Shown in pieces: positions 7,501-15,809 of a DNA stretch of 31,612 nucleotides (the stretch's first letter is position 1; every line of letters starts with the position of its first letter). The notes under the pieces were generated by a model. The model saw only the letters and a list, made by a program, of their open reading frames with translations. It was not told the DNA's origin and did no database searches. This DNA comes from CAYWRO01 sp964460345. GTDB taxonomy: Bacteria; Planctomycetota; Phycisphaerae; Phycisphaerales; UBA1924. Where the stretch lies: assembly GCA_964460345.1 (NCBI GenBank), contig CAYWRO010000044.1, positions 1 to 31,612 of the forward strand, written 5' to 3'. Made by a program: the position numbers and the translations under genes.

Positions 7501-8727
7501 TTAGACGGGGATGATTTCGGCGCGCAGGTTCAGGTCTGCGGCGGTTCTCTGGATCTCGTCGAGGTAGATCGGGTTCATGACGATGATGCGCGTGGGGTTG
7601 AGCTCGCGCAGGGCGCTGGGGGGCACGACGCGGTGACCGGTGACGGGTGTGAAGCGGCCGTGCTTGCGCGGGTTCAGGTCGACCGCCGCGGCGATGTGTT
7701 CTGCGTTGGGATCGACGGTGCAGAGGAAGGCGACGCCCTTTGACCCGGCGCCCCAGATGACGGTGCGGTGGGCGCTACTGGGCGCGAAGGCGGCGGCCCA
7801 GTGCTGACGCCGTTCTTCGAAGCGGCGGGCGAAGGCCTCGATGAGCGTGCGTTCCTCTTCTGCGTTCCGGTCGAGCGCCGGCGGGGCCTGCGAGGCGGCG
7901 ACGTGCTCGTGCGCGCGGCCGCCGGGGACGGCTTCGATCGTGAGAAACTGGCAGCCGTAGCGGGCGCGGAGGTCGGTCACACTGAAGCCTGCACGGCTCA
8001 GCAGTGTGGCAAGCGCGCGCGGGGTGAGGTACGAGCAGTGCTCGTAGATGATGTCCCAGACGCCGCCGCCGCGGAGCATCCACAAGGCGTTGGGGACTTC
8101 GATGAAGATGGCGGTGTTGTGCGGTCTGGCGGCCGCGTGGAGCGCCTGCAGGAAGGGAAGGGGCCGGTGGATGTGCTCCAGGACGTGTCGGCTGACGACG
8201 AGATGGAAGGGTTCAGAGAGGCAGCCGGGCTCAAAGAGGCGGCGGCGAAGTTCAACGCGCCGGTCGGGGGCAGGGGCAGATGGCGCGGAGGGGTCGAAGC
8301 CGATGCCGCGGGCGCCGGTCTTCTCGCAGAGGGCGGTGAGAAAGCGTCCATCGCCGCAGCCGATCTCGACGATGAGGCGGCCAGCGAATAGGTGCCGCTC
8401 GGCGAGTTCGGTGACGATGACGTGCGCGTATTCGCGGAAGCGCGGCGAGTTGTAGAGCGAGTTCTCGTAGCCGTCGGCGTAGCGGACGCGTTCGGGTTCG
8501 AAGTCGGCGTTGTAGATCATGCCGCAGCCGGCGCAGTGGCGCAGCGTCACTTCGGCGACGGGGGCCTGGCGTGCGGCCGCGGCTGTCTGGTGCAGGACGT
8601 TGCAGAAGATGGGCGCCTGGGGGAGGTGGAAGAAGGCGCGCGTGTCCGGCGCCTCGCAGGCGGGGCACTGGCGCGCGGCGCAGACCGGCAGGAGGCGTGT
8701 AGCGGGGCTGGACATGTGTGTTGTCAC
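7501..8727 (-). CDS. Zinc-binding SAM-dependent methyltransferase, C-methyltransferase family (copy 1)
   Basis: 408 residues with the three-part layout of sugar C-methyltransferases: an N-terminal zinc-binding domain (Cys21, Cys24, Cys65, Cys68), a SAM-binding Rossmann domain with motif I VEIGCGDGRF, and a C-terminal domain resembling Methyltransf_14 with a second nucleotide-fold motif (WGAGSKGVAF) and AAVDLNPRKHGRF. The family methylates carbon atoms of NDP-deoxysugars. The Glu-His pair of the family's YHEH motif is seen as IYEHCSYLT, so the residue two before Glu is Ile rather than Tyr. The substrate may therefore differ. A GTG start at 8727 overlaps the stop of the upstream gene as GTGA; an internal ATG at 8715 is the alternative. 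It is last in its minus-strand block. Confidence 0.8.
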   Translation of the reverse strand: MTTHMSSPATRLLPVCAARQCPACEAPDTRAFFHLPQAPIFCNVLHQTAAAARQAPVAEVTLRHCAGCGMIYNADFEPERVRYADGYENSLYNSPRFREYAHVIVTELAERHLFAGRLIVEIGCGDGRFLTALCEKTGARGIGFDPSAPSAPAPDRRVELRRRLFEPGCLSEPFHLVVSRHVLEHIHRPLPFLQALHAAARPHNTAIFIEVPNALWMLRGGGVWDIIYEHCSYLTPRALATLLSRAGFSVTDLRARYGCQFLTIEAVPGGRAHEHVAASQAPPALDRNAEEERTLIEAFARRFEERRQHWAAAFAPSSAHRTVIWGAGSKGVAFLCTVDPNAEHIAAAVDLNPRKHGRFTPVTGHRVVPPSALRELNPTRIIVMNPIYLDEIQRTAADLNLRAEIIPV

Positions 8728-9929
8728 AGGGCCACCAGTTCGCAGGAGATATCCCGGTTGCGGAGGTCGCGCTCGATCTCGGGGCGATAGATCGGGTTCA
8801 TTGCGATGACGAGATCGGGAGGATTCTGGACGAGGTGGTCGGGCGGCAGCACGGGAATGCCGGAGCCGGGAAGGAAGCGTCCCTGCTTGAAGGGGTTGAT
8901 GTCGATGACGTACTCGACTGCGTCCTGGAGGGCGAGGGTCGTGGTGAAGGCGACGGCCTTGGACCCGCCGCCCCAGAGGGCGATGCGGCGCCGCTGGTCG
9001 CGGGCGCGGCTGAGGGTGTCGCGCCAGTGCTGCCGGGCGGCGGCGATTCGTTCGGGGAGCGCGCGCGCGGCGTGGCGGACCTGCTCGAGGTCCTGTTCAA
9101 GGGGGAGCAGGGAGAGCATGGCGTCGTCGCGCCGGTGCTCGTGGTCGAGACTGTGCGCGGTCTGGACGATGTACTGGCCGTCGTACTGGAGCTCGAGGGC
9201 GGTGATGTCAAAGCCGGCGCTGCGGAAGGCGCGGGCGTGCGCGCCGGCCGTGAAGTACGAGCAGTGCTCGTAGTAGATGTCCCAGAATGCGCCTTCGCGG
9301 AGGACGCGGAGGGCGTCGGGCGTTTCGAAGATGACCGGGGTGTGCGGCCGCGTGTTGACGGACTCGCGGATGGAGCGGAGGAATCGGCCGACCGGTCCGA
9401 TGTGCTCCAGCGTGTGGCGGCAGAGGACCAGGTCTGAGCGGATACGGGCGTGCTGGGGGCCGTAGAAATCGCGGATGAGTTCGATGCGCGAGCGGACGTC
9501 TTCAGGGAGTCGCTCCGGCCGCGCGCCGGGATCGATGCCGACGCCGCGGCAGTCGGCGATGCGGCAGAGCAGGGCGAGGAACTCGGCCTTGCCGCAGCCG
9601 ATTTCGAGGACGGTGCGTCCGGCCAGGTCGTGCTCGCGGGCGATCGTTTCGGCGAGGGTGCGGGCGAAGCGGTTGAAGGTGTGCGAGAAGTGCTGCGATT
9701 CTTCGAAGTTTTCGGAGTATTCCTGGAGGGCGGGGTCGTAGGTGCGGTTGAACACGAAGCCGCAGTCGTGGCAGAAGGCGAGTTCGATGTCGCCGGTGGT
9801 GTAGTCGCGCGCTGCCTGCTGTGAGGCGAAGAGAATGCAGGAGTGCACGGGCACGCCTCGGAGCGTGTAGAGCTCATTGATGCGGTCGGATTCACAGGCG
9901 GGGCAGATGTGCATGCGGCTCCTGTTCAT
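8724..9929 (-). CDS. Zinc-binding SAM-dependent methyltransferase, C-methyltransferase family (copy 2)
   Basis: 401 residues, paralogous to the next gene downstream with the same three domains: zinc cysteines 9, 12, 53 and 56, SAM motif I VLEIGCGKAEF, RHTLEHIGPVGRFL, then DIYYEHCSYFT and a C-terminal Rossmann segment (ALWGGGSKAVAF, YVIDINPFKQGRFLPG). The two proteins share the 40-residue spacing between cysteine pairs and the GSK(G/A)VAF motif, which sets them apart from the third methyltransferase at 11104-12429. Likely acts on a nucleotide sugar or sugar lipid made in this cluster. The ATG at 9929 overlaps the preceding stop as ATGA, and its own stop overlaps the downstream GTG, so three genes in a row are probably translationally coupled. 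Confidence 0.8.
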   Translation of the reverse strand: MNRSRMHICPACESDRINELYTLRGVPVHSCILFASQQAARDYTTGDIELAFCHDCGFVFNRTYDPALQEYSENFEESQHFSHTFNRFARTLAETIAREHDLAGRTVLEIGCGKAEFLALLCRIADCRGVGIDPGARPERLPEDVRSRIELIRDFYGPQHARIRSDLVLCRHTLEHIGPVGRFLRSIRESVNTRPHTPVIFETPDALRVLREGAFWDIYYEHCSYFTAGAHARAFRSAGFDITALELQYDGQYIVQTAHSLDHEHRRDDAMLSLLPLEQDLEQVRHAARALPERIAAARQHWRDTLSRARDQRRRIALWGGGSKAVAFTTTLALQDAVEYVIDINPFKQGRFLPGSGIPVLPPDHLVQNPPDLVIAMNPIYRPEIERDLRNRDISCELVAL

Positions 9930-11050
9930 TGTGCAGAGGCGGCCGGCTGGGGCATCGGGACGCGGCAGCGCCACCGCTCGTGGCAGACCCGTTGCAGACG
10001 CCAGCCGAGGCGAAGGCAGGCGGCGATGGAATCGTGCGGGCTGGTGAGGCGGCGCTGAAAGGAGATGGGGCCCTGGGATCGACACCAGTCGTACATCTGG
10101 GGTCGATCGGCGGCGAGGTTGCGCAGGAACGCCGGCCAGTAGGAGGGCTTGAGGGACTTGTGGTAATGCAGCAGGACCGCCTGGCGCATGGTCTGGGCGT
10201 CGTAGTAGGGCTCCAGGCCAGGCCCGACGTGCATGTTGTAGATGTACGGCGCGAGGCGGTAGGAAAGGCCGGCGCGGAGGATGGCGAGGCCGAAGGCGGC
10301 CTGTTCGAGGAGGTTCAACCGCCACTGCGCGGAGAGGACGCCGGCGTCCAGCACGGCGGTGACGCAGCGGCGGAACATGTCGGCGAAGCCGACGTCGCGG
10401 CGGACGGTGTAGACGCCGGAGTTGAGGTAGAACCGGACGCGCTTGCCGTCGACGGGGGCAAGCAGCCAGGGAAGGTCGTCGAAGTGCAGGCCGGTGGCCT
10501 GGCACATGATGCGCCACAGTTCTTCATCGGGATCATCGGGGCCCGTGGTGCCGCCGTGGGCGGAGCCGGGGATGGCGCAGAGTTGCTCCTGCGGGCCGAG
10601 GCAGATGGCGGCGGGGTCGTTGAGGACGAGAATGTCGCTGTCGAGCCACATGAGCTGCTCGGTGGAGGCGAACTCTTCGGCGACCTCGAGACAGCGGACC
10701 TTGTTGAGGAAGGCGTACCAGCGGTAGCGGCCGCGGGCGGAGGCGGTGATGTAGGTGACGTTGAGCTTGTCGAAGGCTGCGCGTGTCTGGCGCGCGAGCG
10801 GCGGTCCGAGTCGCGGGCGGATGGCGAGGATCGGTACGGTGGCGAGGCTTCCGCCGAAGGTGCGCAGGCTGCGGGCCATGAGGACGGCCTCCGCTTCAAG
10901 CGCGCCGTGCTCAACGCAGCAGACGATGGTGACCGATGCGGGCGGCGTCGGTGAGGATGCGGCCTCGTCGGCCTGGCGGCTCGCTTCGGGCCGGCGGGCT
11001 TCAACGGGCCTGGCGGAGGGAACGGTTTCTGTCTTGCTGAGCGGCGCCAT
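9926..11050 (-). CDS. Glycosyltransferase, GT8-like nucleotide-sugar transferase fold
   Basis: 374 residues. After a Pro/Ala/Glu-rich N-terminal extension of about 38 residues comes VTIVCCVEHG and a nucleotide-sugar-transferase-like domain with MWLDSDILVLND, whose Asp137-Ser-Asp139 is the expected DxD metal/nucleotide motif. A later segment, RVRFYLNSGVYTVRRD, fits the acceptor-side motif of GT8-type enzymes (FNSGV). No signal peptide or membrane span. ATG at 11050 follows AAGGAAGG at a good distance. Its stop overlaps the downstream methyltransferase start (ATGA). It probably adds a sugar to the glycan built by this locus; donor and linkage cannot be read from sequence. Confidence 0.7.
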   Translation of the reverse strand: MAPLSKTETVPSARPVEARRPEASRQADEAASSPTPPASVTIVCCVEHGALEAEAVLMARSLRTFGGSLATVPILAIRPRLGPPLARQTRAAFDKLNVTYITASARGRYRWYAFLNKVRCLEVAEEFASTEQLMWLDSDILVLNDPAAICLGPQEQLCAIPGSAHGGTTGPDDPDEELWRIMCQATGLHFDDLPWLLAPVDGKRVRFYLNSGVYTVRRDVGFADMFRRCVTAVLDAGVLSAQWRLNLLEQAAFGLAILRAGLSYRLAPYIYNMHVGPGLEPYYDAQTMRQAVLLHYHKSLKPSYWPAFLRNLAADRPQMYDWCRSQGPISFQRRLTSPHDSIAACLRLGWRLQRVCHERWRCRVPMPQPAASAQ

Positions 11051-11103
11051 CGATCGCCTTCCTTGTCGAGTGACTTTCCGTCCGCCCGCCGCGGTGCGCG
11101 GTG

Positions 11104-12429
11104 TCAGCCGCCGATGATGGTCGGTTGTGGAATGGGCACGATGAAGTGTCCGCCGGCGGCGAGGTACTCCGTCTGCTGGCGGATGATTTCGTCCTTGAAG
11201 TTCCAGGGGAGGATGAGCGTGTAGTCGGGCTTCTCGGTGAGCAGGTGCTGCGTCGGGTGGATCCTGGCGCGGCAGCCGGGCATGTAGCGGCCGTGCTTGT
11301 GGACGTTGCGATCGACGCAGAACTCGATGGTGGAGGCGTCGAGGCCGAGGTAGTTGAGCAGGATGCTTCCCTTGGCGGCTGCGCCGTAGGCGGCGATGCG
11401 CTTGCCCTGAGAGCGCAGGGCGGCGAGGAGGCCGAGCATTTCTTTGCGAAGGGCATCGACGCGCCTGGCGAAGCCCTGGTAGTAGGCGAGCGTGTCGATG
11501 CCGAGGGTTTGCTCTTCGGCCAGGGCGTCGCGGACGCTGGAGCGCGGGTCGTCGCGGGTCTCGATGAGGAGGCGGAGGGAGCCGCCGTGGATCGGCACGC
11601 GCTCGACCTGGTTGACGTAGAGGCCGTGACGGCGGAAGAGGCGGTCCGCCGCGGTGACGGAGAAGTAGCAGAGGTGTTCGTGGTAGATGGTGTCGAACTC
11701 GATGAAGTCGACGAGGTCGCGCACGTAGGGGAACTCGACGCTGATCAGGCCGTCGTCCTTGATGAGGGTGCGCATGCCGGCGATGAAGCCGTTGGTATCG
11801 GCGACGTGCGCGACGACGTTGTTGGCGATGATGACGTCGGCGCGGCGACCTTCCGCCGCGAGGCGCTCGGCCATGGCGCGGCCGAAGAACTCGCAGCGCG
11901 TGTCGATTCCGGCGGCGCGTGCGGCGGCGGCGGGGCCGGGGGAGGGATCGATGCCGAGAACCGGTATGCCGGCCTGCTGGAAGTTGCGGAGCATGTAGCC
12001 GTCGTTGCTGGCGAGCTCGACGACGAGTGAGTCCGGCCCGAGGTTGCGCGACCGGAGGAGCGACTCGGCGTGCTTGCGAGCGTGTTCGAGGAGCGTGTCG
12101 GAGAAGGACGAGAAGTACTGGTACTGCTCGCCGAAGAGGAGCGCGGGATCGACGGTCTCCGTGATTTGAACGAGCGCACAGTCCGGGCAGAAGGCCAGGA
12201 CCAGCGGGAAGCGCGGTTCGGGCCGGGAGAGCAGTTCTTCCGTCAGGAGATGATCGGAGGGCGGCATCCGGCCCAGATCGAGGATGAGTTCGAGGCCCTG
12301 GCGGTCACAACTGCGGCAGACTGCTGCGGCGGCGCGGTCGGCGGCATCAAGGTCGTCGCCGCGGCGGACGGCAGGAGCACTTGGAGGTCGGGGAGCAGCG
12401 TGCGAGCCGGTGGTGGGCAGAGCGGACAT
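11104..12429 (-). CDS. NDP-sugar C-methyltransferase (zinc-binding, TylCIII/NovU-like)
   Basis: 441 residues with the full C-methyltransferase layout: zinc cysteines 38, 41, 81 and 84, the FGEQYQYFSSFS segment, SAM site VVELASNDGYML, the canonical IYHEHLCYFS catalytic motif, and a C-terminal domain with AAYGAAAKGSILLNYLG and VDRNVHKHGRYMPG. This is the form found in enzymes that put a methyl branch on carbon 3 of TDP/CDP-4-keto-deoxysugars, so it is the best candidate for making a branched sugar from the CDP-sugar of the upstream genes. The first about 35 residues are an unconserved extension. ATG at 12429 follows GGAGAA. Longer in-frame starts read through a low-complexity region and are rejected. 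Confidence 0.85.
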   Translation of the reverse strand: MSALPTTGSHAAPRPPSAPAVRRGDDLDAADRAAAAVCRSCDRQGLELILDLGRMPPSDHLLTEELLSRPEPRFPLVLAFCPDCALVQITETVDPALLFGEQYQYFSSFSDTLLEHARKHAESLLRSRNLGPDSLVVELASNDGYMLRNFQQAGIPVLGIDPSPGPAAAARAAGIDTRCEFFGRAMAERLAAEGRRADVIIANNVVAHVADTNGFIAGMRTLIKDDGLISVEFPYVRDLVDFIEFDTIYHEHLCYFSVTAADRLFRRHGLYVNQVERVPIHGGSLRLLIETRDDPRSSVRDALAEEQTLGIDTLAYYQGFARRVDALRKEMLGLLAALRSQGKRIAAYGAAAKGSILLNYLGLDASTIEFCVDRNVHKHGRYMPGCRARIHPTQHLLTEKPDYTLILPWNFKDEIIRQQTEYLAAGGHFIVPIPQPTIIGG

Positions 12430-12568
12430 GCGTTCTCCGTAACGAGTCGGTTGTCGTGGGAGCGTGCACCCAATTGTGCGCGCGCCCGCGAATCGGACAG
12501 GGGTGTTTCCGCCCAACTGTGCGGCCGTTGCGCGCGCACCTCCCCCCGGTTTGCGGCATCCCCGAGGT
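12430..12568 (-). other. Intergenic region with a repeated CCCAA(T/C)TGTGCG motif
   Basis: The 139 bases between the SDR and methyltransferase genes are the largest gap in this block. Plus-strand CCCAATTGTGCG and CCCAACTGTGCG form a near-exact direct repeat about 40 bases apart, each followed by GC-alternating sequence (GCGCGC). They could be operator half-sites or chance. No clear promoter was seen. Confidence 0.25.
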
Positions 12569-13711
12569 TCATCCGGCGGGCGCTCTGTGCGCGACGAAGA
12601 CGGGACTGAGAACCGGCTCGGGCTTCGGCTCCATGGCGACCGGGAGAACTTCGGCATCGCGTGCGGCGGCGGGCGCGAGCTTTGCCCGATGGCGCAGATC
12701 ATCGCCGAGGATGCCCTGCTCGATGAGCATGCGGATGTGGCCGATGCGCTGGTAGCGCGGGCCTTCGAATTGTTCCAGGGTGACGCCGTGGATTTTGTAG
12801 GCTTCGTGAAGCTGGGCTGCGCCGCGGCAGGCGTCCCAGCGCGGCTGGAAATCGGGGAGGACCTGCTGGATCTTGTCGCAGCGGACGCGGTAGCAGCGGG
12901 TGTCGGGGCCTGCGCCGTCGGCGTACTCGACGCGGCAGCCGGGGACGGTGTCCGCGACGATCTCGGCGAGTTCGCTGATGCGGTAGTTCTGCTCGGTTCG
13001 GCCGACGTTGAGCGTCTGGTTGAAGACGGCGTCGGCCGGGGCTTCAAGTGCCGCGACGAAGGCGCGGGCGATGTCTTCGATGTGGACGATGGGACGCCAG
13101 GGGGTGCCGTCGGACTTCATGAAGATGCGGCCGGTGGTGAAGGCCCAGGCGACAAGGTTGTTGAGGACGAGGTCGAAGCGGATTCGCGGCGAGACGCCGT
13201 AGGCGGTGGCGCTGCGGAGGAAGACGGGGCAGAAGGTTTCATCGCCGAGCAGCGCGATGTCCCGCTCGGCGGCGACCTTTGACTCCCCGTAAGGGGTGAC
13301 TGGTCGGAGCGGCGAGGTCTCGTCGATCAGGTCGTCGCCGGCTGCGCCGTAGTTGGAGCAGGAGGAGGAGAAGACGAAGCGGCGCACGCCCGCATCGCGC
13401 GCGATGGCGGCCAGGCGCACGGAGGCGTGGTGGTTGATCTCAAACGTGATGTCGGGCCGGAAGTTGCCGAGCGGATCGTTGGAGAGGGCCGCCAGGTGGA
13501 GCACGGCCTCGCAACCGGACAGATCGCTCATGGTGACGTCGCGAATGTCGCGGCGGATGGTCGGGACGGATCCGACGCTGCCTTCGGGCCCGAAGGTGCA
13601 TCGGCGGTAGAGATCGCTGTCGAGGCCGACGACTTCATGGCCGCGGGCCTGGAGCATCGGGACGAGGATGGCGCCGATGTAGCCGAGGTTTCCTGTGACG
13701 AGAACGCGCAT
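12569..13711 (-). CDS. NAD(P)-dependent epimerase/dehydratase (extended SDR)
   Basis: 380 residues of the extended short-chain dehydrogenase/reductase family that modifies nucleotide sugars. The cofactor motif is GNLGYIG at 7-13; the catalytic set is SSSCSNYG near 115-122 and Tyr141-Gly-Glu-Ser-Lys145. WRPIVHIEDIARAF and LNVGRTEQNYRISELAEIV are typical sugar-SDR segments. The last about 40 residues are a Pro/Ala-rich tail outside the fold. It follows the cytidylyltransferase by 6 bases, so a CDP-sugar is the likely substrate. The reaction (4,6-dehydration, epimerisation or ketoreduction) cannot be decided; a dedicated CDP-glucose 4,6-dehydratase is not present in the window, so this enzyme may supply that step or follow one encoded elsewhere. 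Confidence 0.85.
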   Translation of the reverse strand: MRVLVTGNLGYIGAILVPMLQARGHEVVGLDSDLYRRCTFGPEGSVGSVPTIRRDIRDVTMSDLSGCEAVLHLAALSNDPLGNFRPDITFEINHHASVRLAAIARDAGVRRFVFSSSCSNYGAAGDDLIDETSPLRPVTPYGESKVAAERDIALLGDETFCPVFLRSATAYGVSPRIRFDLVLNNLVAWAFTTGRIFMKSDGTPWRPIVHIEDIARAFVAALEAPADAVFNQTLNVGRTEQNYRISELAEIVADTVPGCRVEYADGAGPDTRCYRVRCDKIQQVLPDFQPRWDACRGAAQLHEAYKIHGVTLEQFEGPRYQRIGHIRMLIEQGILGDDLRHRAKLAPAAARDAEVLPVAMEPKPEPVLSPVFVAHRAPAG

Positions 13712-13717
13712 GCGGTG

Positions 13718-14494
13718 TTACTCCCAGGTTTTCCAGGGTGGATTGCCGGACTCCCACATTTTCTGAAGCAGGACCTTCTCGCGAAGCGTGTCCATGCACT
13801 GCCAGAACCCCTCGTGTCGATACGCCATGAGCTGGCCGTCCCGGGCGAGGCGCTCCATCGGCCCATTTTCAAACATTACATCATCGCCGTCGATGTAGTC
13901 GAAAACCGCAGGCTCCAGCACGAAAAATGCACCATTGATCCACCCTTCCGCGGTCTGCGGCTTCTCCGTGAAGGAGACGACCTTGTCCTGCTCAAAGAGC
14001 AGATGCCCATATCTGGCGGGTGGGCGGACGGCGGTAACGGTGGCGAGCTTGCCGTGCGATCGATGGAACGCTTCCAGCTCGGCGAGGTCGACGTCGGAGA
14101 GACCATCGCCCCAGGTGAGCATGAACGTTTCATTGCCGATGTGCGGCTGCAATCGCTTGATGCGTCCCCCGGTGAGGGTGGACAAACCGGTGTCAATGAG
14201 GCCGATTTCCCATTCAGGCGGGGGCTCATCGTCTTCGTGCTGGATGATTCTGCCTGTGCGCGTATGAACGGTGAAGGAGCCGTTGGCAGAAGCGAAGTCA
14301 CGGAAGTACTTTTTAATGTACTCGCCCTTGTATCCAAGCGCGATGAGGAACTGATTGTGCCCGTAGCGCCAGTAATGCATCATGATGTGCCAGAGGACGG
14401 GCATGCCGCCGACCTCGACCATCGGCTTGGGGCGCACCTCGGTTTCCTCGGCGAGGCGAGTGCCGGCACCGCCGGCCAGGATCGCGACTTTCAT
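13718..14494 (-). CDS. rfbF: Glucose-1-phosphate cytidylyltransferase
   Basis: 258 residues, the normal length for RfbF. Makes CDP-glucose from CTP and glucose-1-phosphate, the entry to CDP-linked 3,6-dideoxy and branched sugars. It begins MKVAILAGGAGTRL with the EVRPKPMVEVGG nucleotide-binding block; FMLTWGDGLSDVD carries the catalytic Asp, and the conserved VTAVRPPARYG, EGWINGAFFV and FWQCMDTLREK segments are present. ATG at 14494 is chosen because GAGGGGGG lies just upstream and MKVAILAGG is the family's usual start; a start at 14524 would add an unconserved MGACAPEGGI. First gene of the second minus-strand block. Confidence 0.92.
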   Translation of the reverse strand: MKVAILAGGAGTRLAEETEVRPKPMVEVGGMPVLWHIMMHYWRYGHNQFLIALGYKGEYIKKYFRDFASANGSFTVHTRTGRIIQHEDDEPPPEWEIGLIDTGLSTLTGGRIKRLQPHIGNETFMLTWGDGLSDVDLAELEAFHRSHGKLATVTAVRPPARYGHLLFEQDKVVSFTEKPQTAEGWINGAFFVLEPAVFDYIDGDDVMFENGPMERLARDGQLMAYRHEGFWQCMDTLREKVLLQKMWESGNPPWKTWE

Positions 14495-14506
14495 GATTCC
14501 CCCCTC

Positions 14507-14522
14507 GGGCGCGCAGGCGCCC
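14507..14522. promoter_or_regulatory. GGGCGC/GCGCCC hairpin between divergent genes
   Basis: Perfect 6-bp inverted repeat with a GCAG loop, in the short gap between rfbF (minus) and the glycosyltransferase (plus). It would lie in the 5' leader of rfbF, just above its ribosome site, or act as an operator serving both directions. Confidence 0.3.
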
Positions 14523-14546
14523 AAGTCCCCTCATTGATTCCACATG

Positions 14547-14576
14547 AAAGTATTCTCGCCTTCCCTCCTGTTGCAA
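14547..14576 (-). promoter_or_regulatory. Possible sigma-70-like promoter for the rfbF block
   Basis: On the minus strand, TTGCAA (14571-14576) and TACTTT (14547-14552) are separated by 18 bases, about 55 bases upstream of the rfbF start. The match to consensus is only moderate. If real, it overlaps the upstream start option of the divergent glycosyltransferase. Confidence 0.3.
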
Positions 14577-14588
14577 GCGAATTCACCC

Positions 14589-15773
14589 ATGCCTGAGTTG
14601 ACCAGCGAGAGGAGCCTTCGCATTCGCGTGGTGTCTCAACGGCTGCTGCAGCCTCGCGTTTCGCGGTGCTGCGGCTTTGAGTTTGAGAACGTGATCACCG
14701 CCATGACCGGGGCGGAACTGATCGCGCCGCGGGCGGCGCGCATGACCACGCTGATGCAGAAGGCCGGACATCACGTTGCGCGGCTCGCGCCGCTGCCGCC
14801 GGACCGCATCAGCCCGCCTGTGCGCAGCCGACTGCATGAGCCGTGCGACCTGCTGGTGGCGGTGTGCCAGTTTCCAAGCGACCTGTCGTCGCTGGCGGGC
14901 ATTCGCGACTGGCGCAGCCGCAGCGGCAAGGCGGTGTGCTTCATCGAAGAGATCTGGGCGCGGCAGGTCGGGCGGCTGCGCGGCCACCTGCGCCTGCTGA
15001 ACCGGTTCGACCACGTCTTCACTTCATGCTCGGGCACGGTCGGGGCGCTCCAGTCGCGCCTGGATGTGCCGTGCTCGTACCTTCCGCCGGGGGTTGATGC
15101 GCTGCGCTTCTGTCCGGTCGAGCCGGGCGCGCCGCAGCGCACGATCGACATCACGAACATCGGGCGTCGCTCGCCCGCCGCGCACGCGCTGCTGCGGCGC
15201 ACGTGCGAGGCGCGCGGGTGGTTTTACTACCACGACACGTATGAGCCCTTCACCGTGCTCGACCCGGGCGAGCACCGCGCGCTGCTCGCCTCGATCATCC
15301 AGCGGACGCGCTACTTCGTGGCGAACCGGGCCAAGCCCGACCGGCTCAACGAGACCTCCGGCCAGGAGGAGATCGGCTTCCGGTACTTCGAGGCAACCGC
15401 CGGGGGCGCGGTGCTGATCGGCGACCACCCGCGCACGGCGGAGTTCGACCGCCAGTTCGGGTGGGAAGACGCCGTGATCCGGGCCCGGTATGACGGCAAG
15501 GACCTGCTGCGAGTCATCGATGAGCTGGAATCATCTCCGCAGCGCGCGGAGGCGGCCCGCCGGCGCAACATCGCCGGCGCCCTGACGCGGCACGACTGGG
15601 CGTATCGCTGGATGGAGATTTTGCGAGGGGTCGGGCTCGAACCACAGGAGAGGGTGGTGAGCCGGATTTCATGCCTGCGCGAGCGCGCGGCTGCGTTCAT
15701 GCCGGCCGTGACGGTTCGCGGCGGGAACGGGACGTTCGAGACCGCTGCACAGCCGCGTACGGCCGGAGCGTGA
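14589..15773 (+). CDS. Glycosyltransferase with CgeB-like group-1 C-terminal domain
   Basis: 394 residues from this start. The C-terminal half has the pattern of the CgeB-like group 1 glycosyltransferase domain: SGQEEIGFRYFEATAGGAVLIGDHP, then FDRQFGWEDAVIRAR. The middle has FDHVFTSCSGTVGALQSRLDVP and CSYLPPGVDALRF, typical of the linker between the two Rossmann folds of GT-B enzymes. It is the only plus-strand gene inside the polysaccharide locus and is divergent from rfbF, so it is regulated separately. The start is uncertain: ATG at 14544 and GTG at 14628 (after GAGAGGAG) are also possible; none has an ideal ribosome site. Confidence 0.75.
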   Translation: MPELTSERSLRIRVVSQRLLQPRVSRCCGFEFENVITAMTGAELIAPRAARMTTLMQKAGHHVARLAPLPPDRISPPVRSRLHEPCDLLVAVCQFPSDLSSLAGIRDWRSRSGKAVCFIEEIWARQVGRLRGHLRLLNRFDHVFTSCSGTVGALQSRLDVPCSYLPPGVDALRFCPVEPGAPQRTIDITNIGRRSPAAHALLRRTCEARGWFYYHDTYEPFTVLDPGEHRALLASIIQRTRYFVANRAKPDRLNETSGQEEIGFRYFEATAGGAVLIGDHPRTAEFDRQFGWEDAVIRARYDGKDLLRVIDELESSPQRAEAARRRNIAGALTRHDWAYRWMEILRGVGLEPQERVVSRISCLRERAAAFMPAVTVRGGNGTFETAAQPRTAGA

Positions 15774-15805
15774 GCGGCGGGACCGCGGTCGTGCCGCGGG
15801 GCCGC
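15774..15805. terminator. GC-rich hairpin between convergent genes
   Basis: CCGCGG (15783-15788) and CCGCGG (15794-15799) pair around a TCGTG loop, with outer GCGG/CCGC arms. It lies directly after the TGA of the plus-strand glycosyltransferase and before the end of pssA, where transcription from both sides should stop. No T-run. Confidence 0.4.
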
Positions 15806-15809
15806 TGGG

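Noticed and set aside
14544..14588. N-terminal extension MKVFSPSLLLQANSP of the plus-strand glycosyltransferase as a signal peptide
   Set aside because: The hydrophobic stretch is too short, there is no ribosome site, and it overlaps a promoter candidate of rfbF; it cannot be fully excluded.
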